Source: an uncultured Clostridium sp. (GTDB lineage Bacteria; Bacillota; Clostridia; Lachnospirales; Lachnospiraceae). Taken from it: a DNA stretch of 64,000 nt. A model generated the notes under the pieces. That model was given only the letters and a program-made list of their open reading frames with translations, searched no databases and had not been told where the DNA came from. The position numbers and the translations under genes were made by a program. The stretch is taken from assembly GCA_900539185.1 (NCBI GenBank), contig UQBG01000003.1:62001-126000 (forward strand), in the 5' to 3' direction. Positions 53,966 to 61,446 of the stretch are shown here, in pieces. Position 1 is the first letter of the stretch. Each line of letters opens with the position of its first letter.

Positions 53966-54394
53966 TTAAAACGTAATATTCTTCTGCCTTGTTATCTTTT
54001 TCCACTGTTCTAAAACTATTTCATACTGTTTTCTTGCACTCCTAACACTTTTTGTTTTCATTTCAGACAACGTTCTTACACTGTCGATATTTCCCTTGCT
54101 ATTTTTATGAGTTAGTTCAATATTAGACCTTATATAATCCCTCGTAGGCGTAATCTGACGTGGATCATATGAACTGTAAAATCGCAATGACAATTCCTCA
54201 CCATCAGGAATATTCTGCACATTTGCAATTTGAAGTTGTATCGAATTACCATTAGATGAGAACTGTGCTTTTTCTATTTTCAAATTAAGCCCCCGAACGT
54301 CATCAAGTGTTGGCTGCCCTTTTATATTATCAAGTAGTCTCTTCAAACTCATTTTACGGCCAGATAAACTGCTACTCGCTCCTCGTCCACCCAT
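53966..54394 (-). CDS. Small phage protein with MGGRGASSS start (member 2)
   Basis: 142 residues, function unknown. The start is MGGRGASSSLSGRKMSLKRLL. A beta-rich centre (IEKAQFSSNGNSIQLQIANV, ELSLRFYSSYDPRQITP) and a basic helix at the end follow. Only the first eight residues resemble its neighbours. AGGAGGG lies upstream. AT-rich DNA. Confidence 0.8.
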   Translation of the reverse strand: MGGRGASSSLSGRKMSLKRLLDNIKGQPTLDDVRGLNLKIEKAQFSSNGNSIQLQIANVQNIPDGEELSLRFYSSYDPRQITPTRDYIRSNIELTHKNSKGNIDSVRTLSEMKTKSVRSARKQYEIVLEQWKKITRQKNITF

Positions 54395-54412
54395 AAATAT
54401 CCCTCCTTTTTT

Positions 54413-54727
54413 CTACAACACAGTTTTCTTTCTCTGTTGCCGCACTCTTCTTCTCTGTGTAATCAGTACATTAACATCATTACCATCTTCCCTTGCCGTT
54501 TCTATCAGGCGGCTTAGGTGGTCATCCTGACGTTTCAATGCAATGGCAGCCTGCTGTATCTGATTTGTTGTTTTCGCTTTGTTAGCCGCATCAATCAACC
54601 GATCTACTCTTTCAACCTCGCCCGGAGTATTCCATCCTCCGCTTGTCTTTTCAATCAATTCGCCTGGTTTTCTGAACGGAATTACTTTACCACTTGAAAC
54701 ACTGCTCTTTGCTCCTCTACCGCCCAT
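54413..54727 (-). CDS. Small phage protein with MGGRGAKSS start (member 3)
   Basis: 104 residues, function unknown. It begins MGGRGAKSSVSSGKVIPFR and continues as a basic, helical protein (RVDRLIDAANKAKTTNQIQQ, then RRRVRQQRKKTVL). Its ATG overlaps the stop of the ParB-DUF4417 gene by one base (TAATG), so translation of the cassette starts from that gene. Confidence 0.8.
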   Translation of the reverse strand: MGGRGAKSSVSSGKVIPFRKPGELIEKTSGGWNTPGEVERVDRLIDAANKAKTTNQIQQAAIALKRQDDHLSRLIETAREDGNDVNVLITQRRRVRQQRKKTVL

Positions 54728-55761
54728 TATTTCATCATCCTTTCCACATTTGTATTCGCTATGTTCACTACCTCAATATCCCCAAAATCAAACTCAACCC
54801 GATTTCCATACAGAACGATTCCCGTCGGATGAAGACGGTCGATTGCTTCCCGCATTCCCTCGCACCAGATATTATAAGAGTCTTTATTCCGAATTACCCC
54901 GACTGTCGATACCGACACAGTTCCTCCCGGTTCTATCCCGTCAAAGCAAAATTCAAATGTTTCCGATTCTGCCCATGATAGTGTAGGAATTACAACGATT
55001 CCGCTATCCTGCATAATCTGTCCGATCATCCGGCTTCTGTATGTATTCCATATCTTCATTGACAATGGCATATCCATATACAGACTAAAGTCCGGAGTCA
55101 GCACACAATCGAATTGCTGCAGTTTTTCCATATATTTATACGGTTCATTCCATATCCGCTCAAACTGGTAATCGTCGATATAAAAATGTATACCTGCTTC
55201 ATGCTCCTGGGACGTCATGGCATAATTAAATCCAAGCAATTTCTCCGGAATATGATTAACTTTGGTCAATACCGGCATTTGATACTTGCCTGCCGCACGA
55301 TTCGGATCAAACTCATACAGGTTATATGTATCATTTGTCCGCTCTCTTTCATTCTCCTTTTCTTCTGGTTCTTCCGGTTCATCTAAAAAAGACAAATCCA
55401 ATCCGAACTCAGCCATATTAAAATCCGGAATATTCAGAAGCTCCTCTTCAAGGAAATCAAAATCCCACTTGGAAGATTCACCGGCGCTATTATCTGCTAT
55501 TCTGTACGCATTCACCTGCTCTTCTGACAAATCTTCTGCGATGATCACAGGCACCTGTTTAATTCCAAGGCTGATAGCTGCCTTCAGCCTGGTATGCCCC
55601 ACAATTACAACCATGTTTTTATCAACCACTATTGGTTGCTTAAATCCAAACTCTCGGATACTATTTGCCACATATAAAACAGATTCCTCATTAATTCTTG
55701 GATTCTTTTCATAGGGAATCAGCTTACCCGTATTAATCATTTCAATCTGATTCATCTTCAT
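54727..55761 (-). CDS. ParB-like nuclease domain fused to DUF4417
   Basis: 344 residues. The N-terminal ParB/sulfiredoxin-like domain (about 1-115) has LIPYEKNPRINEESV and the VIVGHTRLKAAISLG motif, plus AYRIADNSAGESSKWD, as in phage ParB proteins placed before methylase or terminase genes. The C-terminal 190 residues match DUF4417: FDCVLTPDFSLYMDMP, IPTLSWAESETFEF and VSVSTVGVIRNK. Phage ParB domains often act as nucleases or in DNA handling; DUF4417 is uncharacterised. It heads the cassette with the three MGGRGA genes. Confidence 0.82.
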   Translation of the reverse strand: MKMNQIEMINTGKLIPYEKNPRINEESVLYVANSIREFGFKQPIVVDKNMVVIVGHTRLKAAISLGIKQVPVIIAEDLSEEQVNAYRIADNSAGESSKWDFDFLEEELLNIPDFNMAEFGLDLSFLDEPEEPEEKENERERTNDTYNLYEFDPNRAAGKYQMPVLTKVNHIPEKLLGFNYAMTSQEHEAGIHFYIDDYQFERIWNEPYKYMEKLQQFDCVLTPDFSLYMDMPLSMKIWNTYRSRMIGQIMQDSGIVVIPTLSWAESETFEFCFDGIEPGGTVSVSTVGVIRNKDSYNIWCEGMREAIDRLHPTGIVLYGNRVEFDFGDIEVVNIANTNVERMMK

Positions 55762-55780
55762 TTCTCCTTTTTCATTAATG

Positions 55781-55828
55781 AAAAAGAGCCGGATACGTAT
55801 TTTTCATACATATCCGGCTCTTGGCTCT
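55781..55828 (-). terminator. Terminator with two AGAGCC copies (repeat element C)
   Basis: The minus-strand 15-bp stem (55806-55820 with 55786-55800; one G-U pair that would be a mismatch on the plus strand) ends in a T run (plus A run 55781-55785). A second AGAGCC copy lies one base upstream of the stem (plus GGCTCT 55823-55828). It separates the upstream small genes from the ParB-DUF4417 cassette. Confidence 0.85.
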
Positions 55829-55853
55829 GATATAATAATATCACACTCGCATT

Positions 55854-56033
55854 TTATTTCAAGTCAGCAAAATCATTAAAATACTGCTCTGCTTCTTCAT
55901 AACTTATCCCAAACATTTTTGAAACTTCTAAGCAAATTCTGCTATTTCGTTCTCTAATCCCGCTAGGTCTGTTCGGAACATATTTCCCACACAGCCTGTC
56001 AAACGCCGCATAAATTTTATTTCTATCAACCAT
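55854..56033 (-). CDS. Small unknown phage protein (59 residues)
   Basis: ATG at 56031-56033, stop at 55854. The sequence VDRNKIYAAFDRLCGKYVPN and FGISYEEAEQYFNDFADLK is compact and helical, without known motifs. A GAGAGAGTGAG stretch lies before the start. It sits in a row of small early genes, 19 bases after the 63-residue gene. Confidence 0.6.
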   Translation of the reverse strand: MVDRNKIYAAFDRLCGKYVPNRPSGIRERNSRICLEVSKMFGISYEEAEQYFNDFADLK

Positions 56034-56052
56034 TATCTCACTCTCTCATCAC

Positions 56053-56244
56053 TCAAGCATGAATAAATATATACTTTCCATCGCTCTCTTTTACATAGCC
56101 TAATCTGACTAAGTCCTGTAAGTCATGGTCAAATATCACCTTATCCATTCCAGCATTATTGCTTCTTAAATCTTCATAGGTTATACTCCTTGCCTTTTTA
56201 ATATCCATTAGTAGTGATTTATTGTACGCCTCTGATATAAACAT
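56053..56244 (-). CDS. Small unknown phage protein (63 residues)
   Basis: 63 residues: MFISEAYNKSLLMDIKKARS, KVIFDHDLQDLVRLGYVKE, DGKYIFIHA. The end has the shape of a small winged-helix (helix, then LVRLGYVKESDGKYIF hairpin), so DNA binding is possible. AGGGAGG-type site upstream. The 56245-56334 gap upstream of it shows nothing else. Confidence 0.6.
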   Translation of the reverse strand: MFISEAYNKSLLMDIKKARSITYEDLRSNNAGMDKVIFDHDLQDLVRLGYVKESDGKYIFIHA

Positions 56245-56334
56245 ATAACTTTCCTCCCTTTGTTTTTTATAGAACCATTATACGGTGTCAACCACCAATA
56301 TTCAATTTACAAAGTTCGACATTATTCGATATAG

Positions 56335-56499
56335 TTATTTCTCATCAGCCTCTCGCTCTTTCTTAAATGTCTCAAAGGCGTCCACCCAGACGCCATCTCT
56401 TGCAATCAACAATCCACCGTTCTTCGCATCTATTGCTTTGTGCTTTTCGGATTTCAACCATTCCTCAAAGTCATCTACCGAAATGCCGTCCTTACTCAT
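56335..56499 (-). CDS. Small unknown phage protein (54 residues)
   Basis: ATG at 56497-56499, stop at 56335. MSKDGISVDDFEEWLKSEKH, then GGLLIARDGVWVDAFETFKK. Its start overlaps the stop of the upstream CPFCGG gene by 8 bases, which supports translation. Function unknown. Confidence 0.65.
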   Translation of the reverse strand: MSKDGISVDDFEEWLKSEKHKAIDAKNGGLLIARDGVWVDAFETFKKEREADEK

Positions 56500-57001
56500 T
56501 TAACTTCATCCTTTCTCCATCTCTCAATTCTTTCAGTTTTGCTTCGGCTGATTCTCTTGTAAGCAATGCATATCTTTCTCCGACCACATCAGGCTCGCTA
56601 TTATCATATCCGATAAAAACTAAAACTTCGCCATCTTCTCCTAAAGAAAACCCTGTTACCTCGGATTCGCTGTATTGCTTAATACACATTTCTTTATGTC
56701 CATAATCGTCCTCATCACCAATCCAATAAAGCCTCGCTCCCACTTTGCAAGGTAGTTTAAAAAGTCTGCCCTGTTCCTCTAACTGCTGATACTCCTTTAA
56801 CTGTGTGAGCCATTCTGCTAATTGTTCATGTTCCTGCGCACATTTGACACATTCATCCAACTTGCCATCATCTGGGTTCGCATGACACAAGAAGCCCTCA
56901 TTATATTTTTCTTCCGCTACCTCTGTTGCATGTGCTATTGCTTCATCCAGCTTCATTTTTCCTCCACAAAACGGACATGCTTTTACCTCTTCAATCATCA
57001 C
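56492..57001 (-). CDS. Phage protein with N-terminal CPFCGG zinc motif
   Basis: 169 residues. The start MMIEEVKACPFCGGKMKLDE resembles Lar-type restriction alleviation zinc ribbons, and a second Cys set (CVKC near 51-54, with C39) may complete the site. A helical middle and a beta-rich end (ARLYWIGDEDDYGHKEMCIK) follow. Function unknown. It overlaps the end of the SNF2 helicase gene by 11 bases. Confidence 0.65.
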   Translation of the reverse strand: MMIEEVKACPFCGGKMKLDEAIAHATEVAEEKYNEGFLCHANPDDGKLDECVKCAQEHEQLAEWLTQLKEYQQLEEQGRLFKLPCKVGARLYWIGDEDDYGHKEMCIKQYSESEVTGFSLGEDGEVLVFIGYDNSEPDVVGERYALLTRESAEAKLKELRDGERMKLNE

Positions 57002-58382
57002 TCTTTCCCTCCTTTATCTTCCGGATCCTTGCTTTCAAGGATTCCATTACCCAGTTCTGCACATCATCCTTCCGGCTGATAGCTTCCATTACATCCTCAT
57101 CTCTGGTCCCGCTGCACACAAGATGATGAATGATCACCTTTTCAGTCTGTCCCTGACGATGTAACCGCTTATTCGCCTGTGAATATAGCTCATAGTTCCA
57201 TGTAAGGCCAAACCAGATCACATGATTTCCGCCCTGCTGCAGGTTCAGGCCATAGGCACAGCTGGCCGGATGCGCCAACAGGATGTCGATCTGCCCGGCG
57301 TTCCAGTCGTTCTCATCCTGCGGTGTCTTCAGTTCCCGGACACGTAAGCCGGTCTTTTCCAATGCAGCCTTGATCCGGTCCTTATCGTGCTGGAAATTAT
57401 AAAAGACCAATGCCGGCTTTCCGTTTAACGATTCCACCAGCTCCATGAAAGCCTCTATCTTGCAGTCGTGTACTGAATGCACAGAATGGCCTTCATCGTA
57501 GACAGCACCATTCGCCAGCTGTAGAAGCTTATTGCTGAGTGCAGCCGCACTGGTCACGCTGATCTCATCCTCTTCCTCCGGAAGTGCAAGTACCATCTGC
57601 CGCTCAAGATCGTTATAGGCTTTCCTTGCTTTCGGATCCAGCTCCACATGTATGACATCCTCGATCAGATCCGGAAGCTGCAGATAATCTTCAGACTTCA
57701 TGCTGATACAAATATCTGATATCTTATCCAGTATCGCCTGTTCACTCCCCAGCTTCGGCTTATAGTTGTATATGATGTTCTGGCCGCGGTCACCCGGATT
57801 GAAATACCTCTCGCGGAACTGGGTGTACCGCTTCTCCAGTCGTTCTCCTCCATCCAGCAGGTAGACCTGCGCCCACAGATCCTCCAGTCCGTTCGGAGAT
57901 GGCGTACCGGTCAGTTCTACCAGCCGGGTGATCTTGCCGGATATACTCGCTAAGGCTTTGAACCTTTTCGACTTATGATTCTTAAAGCTGCTGCTCTCAT
58001 CGATCACGACCATATCGAATGGCCATGCATTCCGGTAATAATCCACCAGCCACACCACGTTTTCCCGGTTAATGATGTAAAGATCCGCCGGTGTATTCAG
58101 TGCCTGTATCCTTTTTGCTGTGCTTCCCAGTACCTTGGATACCCGCAGCATCTTCGTGTGATCCCATTTATCCTTTTCCTTCGACCAGGTACTTTCCGCG
58201 ACCTTCTTCGGTGCGATTACCAGAATCTTCCTGACCTGCAGCCGTTCATATTTCAATTCCTTAATAGCTGTCAGTGTGGTTACAGTCTTACCAAGTCCCA
58301 TGTCAATGTACAGACCTATCTTTTTTGTATCAATGATCCTCTGCAGGCAATGTCTCTGATATTCGTGCGGTATGAACTCCAT
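56991..58382 (-). CDS. Phage SNF2-type DNA helicase
   Basis: About 463 residues. Superfamily 2 motifs: IDMGLGKTVTTLTAI (I), VIDESSSFKN (II), ELTGTPSPNGLEDLWAQ (III), then the second domain with VFYNFQHDKDR and HRQGQTEKVIIHHLV (VI). It forms a set with VRR-NUC and VapE-type genes in many Firmicute phages. The ATG at 58380-58382 is used; a GTG three codons upstream is also open. It overlaps the VRR-NUC gene by about 50 bases. Confidence 0.9.
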   Translation of the reverse strand: MEFIPHEYQRHCLQRIIDTKKIGLYIDMGLGKTVTTLTAIKELKYERLQVRKILVIAPKKVAESTWSKEKDKWDHTKMLRVSKVLGSTAKRIQALNTPADLYIINRENVVWLVDYYRNAWPFDMVVIDESSSFKNHKSKRFKALASISGKITRLVELTGTPSPNGLEDLWAQVYLLDGGERLEKRYTQFRERYFNPGDRGQNIIYNYKPKLGSEQAILDKISDICISMKSEDYLQLPDLIEDVIHVELDPKARKAYNDLERQMVLALPEEEDEISVTSAAALSNKLLQLANGAVYDEGHSVHSVHDCKIEAFMELVESLNGKPALVFYNFQHDKDRIKAALEKTGLRVRELKTPQDENDWNAGQIDILLAHPASCAYGLNLQQGGNHVIWFGLTWNYELYSQANKRLHRQGQTEKVIIHHLVCSGTRDEDVMEAISRKDDVQNWVMESLKARIRKIKEGKSDD

Positions 58383-58704
58383 CCTTTCCACTTCCTCTCT
58401 TTTTCATGATCTTCTTTTCCACATCCGGATACCCGATATCACCGAAGAACTCTGCCACACCGGATAAGCCCTTTACAACCCGGACATCCTGACCAAGCCT
58501 TCGTAATCTGTCTATCTGTATCTTCTGCAGTCTGGTTAACTGCCCGGTATCTGTTTTCAGTTCCACGAATATCGGTTTACAGTCCGGCAGGATCACCATT
58601 CTGTCCGGCACGCCTGCATTCCCCGGAGACACCCACTTATAGGCTCTTCCTCCCAGGCCACGAACCGTATCTACTAATATCCCTTCAATCTCACTCTCTA
58701 ACAT
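58330..58704 (-). CDS. VRR-NUC domain nuclease
   Basis: 124 residues from the ATG at 58702-58704 (AAAGGAG 7 bases upstream). MLESEIEGILVDTVRGLGG, then PGNAGVPDRMVILPD and IFVELKTDTGQL give the PD-ExK nuclease residues. VRR-NUC proteins cut branched DNA and partner with phage helicases. A frame to 58773 exists but runs into the repeat-rich origin region and has no better ribosome site. Confidence 0.9.
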   Translation of the reverse strand: MLESEIEGILVDTVRGLGGRAYKWVSPGNAGVPDRMVILPDCKPIFVELKTDTGQLTRLQKIQIDRLRRLGQDVRVVKGLSGVAEFFGDIGYPDVEKKIMKKRGSGKDGVHTARISETLPAEDH

Positions 58705-58729
58705 TCTGATTCTCCTTTTCTCATCAATC

Positions 58730-59008
58730 TGACAACACGGACAACATACGCGCGCATATATATTTAAAATCATGCGCGTATGGCGTACACGTTATCCTAT
58801 AAATCCTTTATTTTTTAACTCTTATAGAAAGTTTGTTGTCAATGTTGTCAAAGTAGGTTAGAGCCTTATATTTTCTAGCTCTATGCCGTCAACAAACCCG
58901 GCAACAAACTTGACAACATTCAAAGTTTGTTGTCAGCGGCGCCTTTCGGAGTTTGTTGTCAAAAATCCAGTTTGTTGACAATTTTGTTGCCGCCTTTGTC
59001 GTCAAAAT
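58730..59008. other. Candidate phage replication origin (iteron-like repeats)
   Basis: Between VapE and VRR-NUC genes the decamer TTTGTTGTCA or close variants recurs. Exact copies are at 58832-58841, 58926-58935 and 58952-58961. TTTGTTGACA is at 58971-58980 and TTTGTCGTCA at 58995-59004. Inverted or partial forms are at 58843-58850, 58888-58897, 58901-58920 and 58730-58737. An AT-rich stretch (58790-58830) and a 9-bp inverted repeat (58745-58782) adjoin. No gene is visible at 58774-59001. This is the layout of an origin or multi-operator site. Confidence 0.55.
58745..58782. repeat. 9-bp inverted repeat with AT-rich spacer
   Basis: CATACGCGC (58745-58753) and GCGCGTATG (58774-58782) are perfect inverted arms around a 20-base AT-rich spacer. 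It lies at the upstream side of the VRR-NUC gene and next to the iteron-like repeats. Confidence 0.75.
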
Positions 59009-61443
59009 TTATCACATTTTTCGAACCCTCTTTGTTTTCCGTATGGTCCAAATCGCCTGACGCCTTTTGTCCTTTCCCACTCTGGCATCCGCTCCAGAAC
59101 ACCATTTATCTCAACAGTGTCCTGTCGCTTCATGTATCGCGGATCTCCTCCGAAGCACTCCGCCCATATCTCTACAGCGCACACCCGGTCACGGTCCATC
59201 ATTTCTACGTCGCCACACGCCATACCGTTTAAATACTGCCTCCGGCTCATCTGGCTCATACTCCACCAGTTCACCGGCACCTGCTTATCCAGATAATCCC
59301 TTATGATGCCTTCCTTACCGGATTCTTCTATGTGCTTCTCCTGCTGCTCCTTCGCAAGCTGTTCGATCTCCGGAGACAGATACAATGGCTCTCCCAGCTT
59401 ATACAGCATATACGCCTCCGCCCATATCTGGTCTACCTCTTCCGGCAGATCTTCCCACACACTTTTCACAGCCGGATGCACACCGACATCTACCGGCCAG
59501 AATCGCCGGTTACCTGTTGCATCCTTTAAGAACTCCGCATTGTTCGATGTTCCGATAAAGACACAACGTCTCGGATATTTCTCCGTCCGTCTGCCATACG
59601 CCGCACGATAGATATCTTCTCTTTTCGACAGGAACTGCTTGACCGCATTCGTTTCCTGTCTGGTCATTGCTGTCAGCTCCCCAACCTCGTTGATCCATGT
59701 CCCCTGTATCATTTCTGCTGCGTCTTTGCCCTCGAAGGTCGTTAACGAATCACTGAACCATTCCCGCCCGAGCATGCACAGGAAGGTACTTTTTCCGATT
59801 CCCTGCGGTCCAGCAAAAATCGGCATGTAGTCAAATTTCACCCCTCCCTTGATACCTCTTGCCACTGCAGCACACAGCACCTTCCGCATCACCGCGTGCG
59901 TATACGGGTTACTGTCTGCCCCCAGATAATCCGGAAGCAGGGTATTGATCCGCTTCACGCCGTCCCACGTAAGGCCTTGCAGATACCGCTTTACATCATT
60001 GATCTTATTCTCGTTACTAACGATCAAAAGTGCGTTATCTAACTTCTCCCGTCCAGTAATGCGGTAATACGTTTCAATATACCGATATAAGCCCGCATCG
60101 TCGGTATCTGTCCATCTACGCTTATCCGGACGGCTGTCCCAGGGTGTCGCGCCAAGCACCATCCCGCAGCTGGCGAACTCATCAGTCGCGATCTTTCCCT
60201 TTAGCAGCGGATCATTCTGTAAGATAGTAACAACGTTATTGATTGTTTTCTCATAATCATTATTGGCCGTAACCGTAAGCTTTGAAAGCCATTCAAAATT
60301 GTCCGGGGCATCATCCCGAGTCGTACCATCAGTATCACCCGTGTTGTTACCCGTTGTATCAAATACTCGCTGAGCCTCCTGCAACTTCTCCTGTCGCATA
60401 AGTCCGGCTACCTTCTCATCCCCAAGAGCCAACCGGCTCATCTGTATGAAAGATGGCAGCTTTGCCGCCGGTGTACCGTCTTTCACTTCACTGTCCTTAT
60501 CTCCGTACATGTGCAGCCTGATCAGATCAAAAGCGTTTACAAGCTGGCCAGAGCACGGATCCGTGGCGTGATAGCTGTAAAGGAATTTATCATCGTCGTA
60601 TAAAACAGCACCACCCTGTGTAGATCCACCGGTGTATGTATATCGGTTCGGATCATCTGTTGGCTCGTACATACCGGGTATATACTTCTCCATGGCATCC
60701 AGCACCGTATAGGTACGACAGAATGCACCAACGATACCTTTCTTTGACGTAGGGTCTTCCTGCTTGGACACCCGCCGTCTCTCGATTGTTTCCGCGCCGG
60801 TAACCTGCGGCCACTGAGATACATCCTTCCAGTCTCCGTACATATTAAGGATCCCATCCGCCGAACAGAAACCGGCATCGAACACTTCATAAATGTACTC
60901 CCCGTCTGCAGAGCATGAGGGCCAGTACATCATCCGGGAAGCCTGGAACGTCGTCGGATCACAGAAGTCCATTCCGATCAAATACGCCAGTTTCCGCGCA
61001 ATCGGTTCATATTCATCTGCAGTCACCGTCCGGTCGGTCGGAATGATCACCCGGAGTCTTGGGGCATACCCCGTATGCTTTCGTGTAGAGTAAATGACTG
61101 CAGCACACCCTAATGACCCAACGCGGCGGATCACATCATTGGCTTCTCCGGCCGGGATCGTATCCATGTCAAGGGTTACCAGATCCCTTCCCTCTACCTG
61201 ATTTGCGCTACGTCTTAATGTCCGAAAGGTACCACCGACAAATCCGCCGACATCCTTTAGATCTGCCTGCTGTGCTTTCGAATAGTTCAAATACTGTTCG
61301 ATTGTCTCTTCTCCCCTGACCGGGGTCTTCAATCTATCTATAAAGTCAGACCACTGCATTTCCGTCTTCTGCCATACAAGAGCCTTCCGGCTCTGTCCGA
61401 CAGCGATATGCAGCATCCTGTTATTATTCACCATACGCTTCAC
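59002..61443 (-). CDS. VapE-type phage primase/helicase
   Basis: 813 residues. The N-terminal 330 residues look like a bifunctional primase-polymerase-like region (VTLDMDTIPAGEANDV, RVIIPTDRTVTADEYEP, MMYWPSCSADGEYIYEVFD). The C-terminal half is the virulence-associated E ATPase: GPQGIGKSTFLCML near 540, then WINEVGELTAM and CVFIGTSNNAEFLKDATGNRRFWPV. It is the likely replication initiator or helicase acting at the adjacent repeats. A GTG at 61443 starts the frame; an ATG at 61434 is equally possible. The stop lies inside the last iteron-like copy. Confidence 0.9.
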   Translation of the reverse strand: MKRMVNNNRMLHIAVGQSRKALVWQKTEMQWSDFIDRLKTPVRGEETIEQYLNYSKAQQADLKDVGGFVGGTFRTLRRSANQVEGRDLVTLDMDTIPAGEANDVIRRVGSLGCAAVIYSTRKHTGYAPRLRVIIPTDRTVTADEYEPIARKLAYLIGMDFCDPTTFQASRMMYWPSCSADGEYIYEVFDAGFCSADGILNMYGDWKDVSQWPQVTGAETIERRRVSKQEDPTSKKGIVGAFCRTYTVLDAMEKYIPGMYEPTDDPNRYTYTGGSTQGGAVLYDDDKFLYSYHATDPCSGQLVNAFDLIRLHMYGDKDSEVKDGTPAAKLPSFIQMSRLALGDEKVAGLMRQEKLQEAQRVFDTTGNNTGDTDGTTRDDAPDNFEWLSKLTVTANNDYEKTINNVVTILQNDPLLKGKIATDEFASCGMVLGATPWDSRPDKRRWTDTDDAGLYRYIETYYRITGREKLDNALLIVSNENKINDVKRYLQGLTWDGVKRINTLLPDYLGADSNPYTHAVMRKVLCAAVARGIKGGVKFDYMPIFAGPQGIGKSTFLCMLGREWFSDSLTTFEGKDAAEMIQGTWINEVGELTAMTRQETNAVKQFLSKREDIYRAAYGRRTEKYPRRCVFIGTSNNAEFLKDATGNRRFWPVDVGVHPAVKSVWEDLPEEVDQIWAEAYMLYKLGEPLYLSPEIEQLAKEQQEKHIEESGKEGIIRDYLDKQVPVNWWSMSQMSRRQYLNGMACGDVEMMDRDRVCAVEIWAECFGGDPRYMKRQDTVEINGVLERMPEWERTKGVRRFGPYGKQRGFEKCDKF

Positions 61444-61446
61444 CCG

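Noticed and set aside
56285..56503. 72-codon plus-strand frame among the small phage genes
   Set aside because: The minus strand at the same place holds a 54-codon gene with coupled overlap to its neighbour, which explains the open frame better.
58830..59008. TTTGTTGTCA repeats as a CRISPR array
   Set aside because: Copies are only about 10 bases, occur in both orientations, and spacing is irregular (from 2 to 80 bases); no cas genes are near.
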